From: Bacillota bacterium
GTDB taxonomy: Bacteria > Bacillota > Bacilli > Bacillales > Cytobacillaceae
Reading direction: 5' to 3'
Assembly (NCBI GenBank): GCA_023389895.1
Contig: JAEWDX010000074.1
Location: 1-5,251, forward strand
DNA length: 5,251 bases
The notes beneath the pieces were generated by a model, which saw only the letters and a list, made by a program, of their open reading frames with translations, did not search any database and had not been told where the DNA came from. Numbering within the stretch: the first letter of the stretch is position 1; every line of letters begins with the position of its first letter. Below, one piece after another: positions 4,916 through 5,251 of this stretch. The position numbers and the translations under genes are program-made.

Positions 4916-5066
4916 CTGTCTAGCTCCAGCGCCTAGCGCCTAGTGGACTTCCCTCCCTCTCCCTACGATAAGTCAACATCGGCTCGTTCTCACTCGTCGT
5001 GTTTCCTTTATCTCAGTCGAGGTCAGTCCAGTCCATACGCCGCTGAACAAGGCGCTTCCGCTTTTC
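4916..5066. repeat. Bacillaceae interspersed repeat (about 150 bp, structured)
   Basis: From memory I recognise this as a repeat scattered in intergenic regions of many Bacillus and Geobacillus genomes, running from CTGTCTAGCTCCAGCGCC through GATAAGTCAAC and GTTTCCTTTATCTCAG to AACAAGGCGCTTCCGCTTTT. I know no agreed name or function. It carries no ORF. Nested pairing is visible: AGC and AGCGCC (4922-4924, 4928-4933) with GGCGCT and GCT (5051-5056, 5060-5062); TGGACT (4944-4949) with AGTCCA (5030-5035); GATAA (4967-4971) with TTATC (5008-5012). It ends 3 bp beyond the yfhP stop. It accounts for most of the 337-bp gap between sspK and yfhP. Confidence 0.75.
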
Positions 5067-5069
5067 CAT

Positions 5070-5251
5070 TTACCCTGGGATAAAATCCAGTTTCTTCCGC
5101 AGCTTCTCTTCGCTAAAAATCCATCCGGTATAGGATGTGATAATATTTAAGTCGGAATCAAGCTGAACGACAGCGACGAAGGGATAGTAATCATTGCTCC
5201 GATAACGGAGATCAATGAATCGAACCTCACAGTAATGATCATATTCATCGA
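5070..5251 (-). CDS. yfhP: YfhP family membrane-associated metal-dependent hydrolase, C-terminal end (partial)
   Basis: An open frame enters from the right edge and stops at a TAA (5072-5070), giving 59 residues. The segment EVRFIDLRYRS, then YYPFVAVVQLD, then ITSYTGWIFSEEKLRKKLDF matches the soluble C-terminal tail of YfhP as I know it, a YdjM-like predicted membrane-bound metal-dependent hydrolase. The membrane segments and metal ligands lie in the missing part. It is transcribed leftward toward sspK; in related genomes mutY usually lies beyond it. The identification rests on the tail only. Confidence 0.78.
   Translation of the reverse strand, partial: DEYDHYCEVRFIDLRYRSNDYYPFVAVVQLDSDLNIITSYTGWIFSEEKLRKKLDFIPG

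Noticed and set aside
4916..5066. Structured repeat considered as a riboswitch or terminator of yfhP
   Set aside because: The sequence matches a dispersed repeat known from many unrelated loci, so its position at yfhP is probably incidental, although it may affect the yfhP transcript end.
1..5251. CRISPR, tRNA or rRNA genes, prophage, transposase or defence genes
   Set aside because: No direct-repeat arrays, cloverleaf sequences or recognisable proteins of these classes were found on either strand.

Overview
The window reads as chromosomal DNA of an AT-rich, spore-forming member of the Bacillaceae. This rests on strong AGGAGG-type ribosome binding sites, recognisable YfhD, YfhE, YfhF, RecX, YfhH, SspK and YfhP proteins in the order known from the yfh region of Bacillus subtilis, and a dispersed repeat that I recognise from many Bacillus and Geobacillus genomes. 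I cannot name the species. The B. subtilis order is only partly kept: an extra SDR gene lies between recX and yfhH, and yfhP follows sspK directly. That suggests a Bacillus-like genus outside the B. subtilis group.

Left part (1-1112): the 3' end of a NAD-dependent epimerase-like gene runs rightward off the left edge. It converges on a leftward set of small genes, yfhD (63 aa) and yfhE (41 aa), and a 10-bp stem-loop separates the two. yfhE has a good match to a forespore sigma-F promoter. yfhF follows upstream on the same strand.

Middle part (1113-4174): yfhF (leftward) and recX (rightward) diverge from a 139-bp gap. recX ends at a strong stem-loop, where it converges with a leftward classical SDR oxidoreductase. 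The SDR gene in turn diverges from yfhH (rightward).

Right part (4175-5251): a long imperfect hairpin of about 80 nt closes yfhH. It faces a leftward pair of very small genes, sspK (54 aa, small acid-soluble spore protein K) and a YpzG-like gene (52 aa). sspK has a candidate sigma-G promoter, whose predicted transcript would begin with a 10-bp stem-loop followed by a T-run. Between sspK and the end of yfhP (leftward, only its last 59 codons present) lies a roughly 150-bp Bacillaceae interspersed repeat, plus what looks like a stray copy of its tail.

Functionally, this is a housekeeping and sporulation neighbourhood: RecA modulation (recX), NAD(P)-binding enzymes of unknown substrate, and four tiny genes, at least some of them forespore or spore products. 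I see no phage, transposase, CRISPR, toxin-antitoxin or defence genes. The less ordinary content is in the non-coding DNA: the structured element after yfhH, the leader hairpin of sspK, and the repeat next to yfhP.
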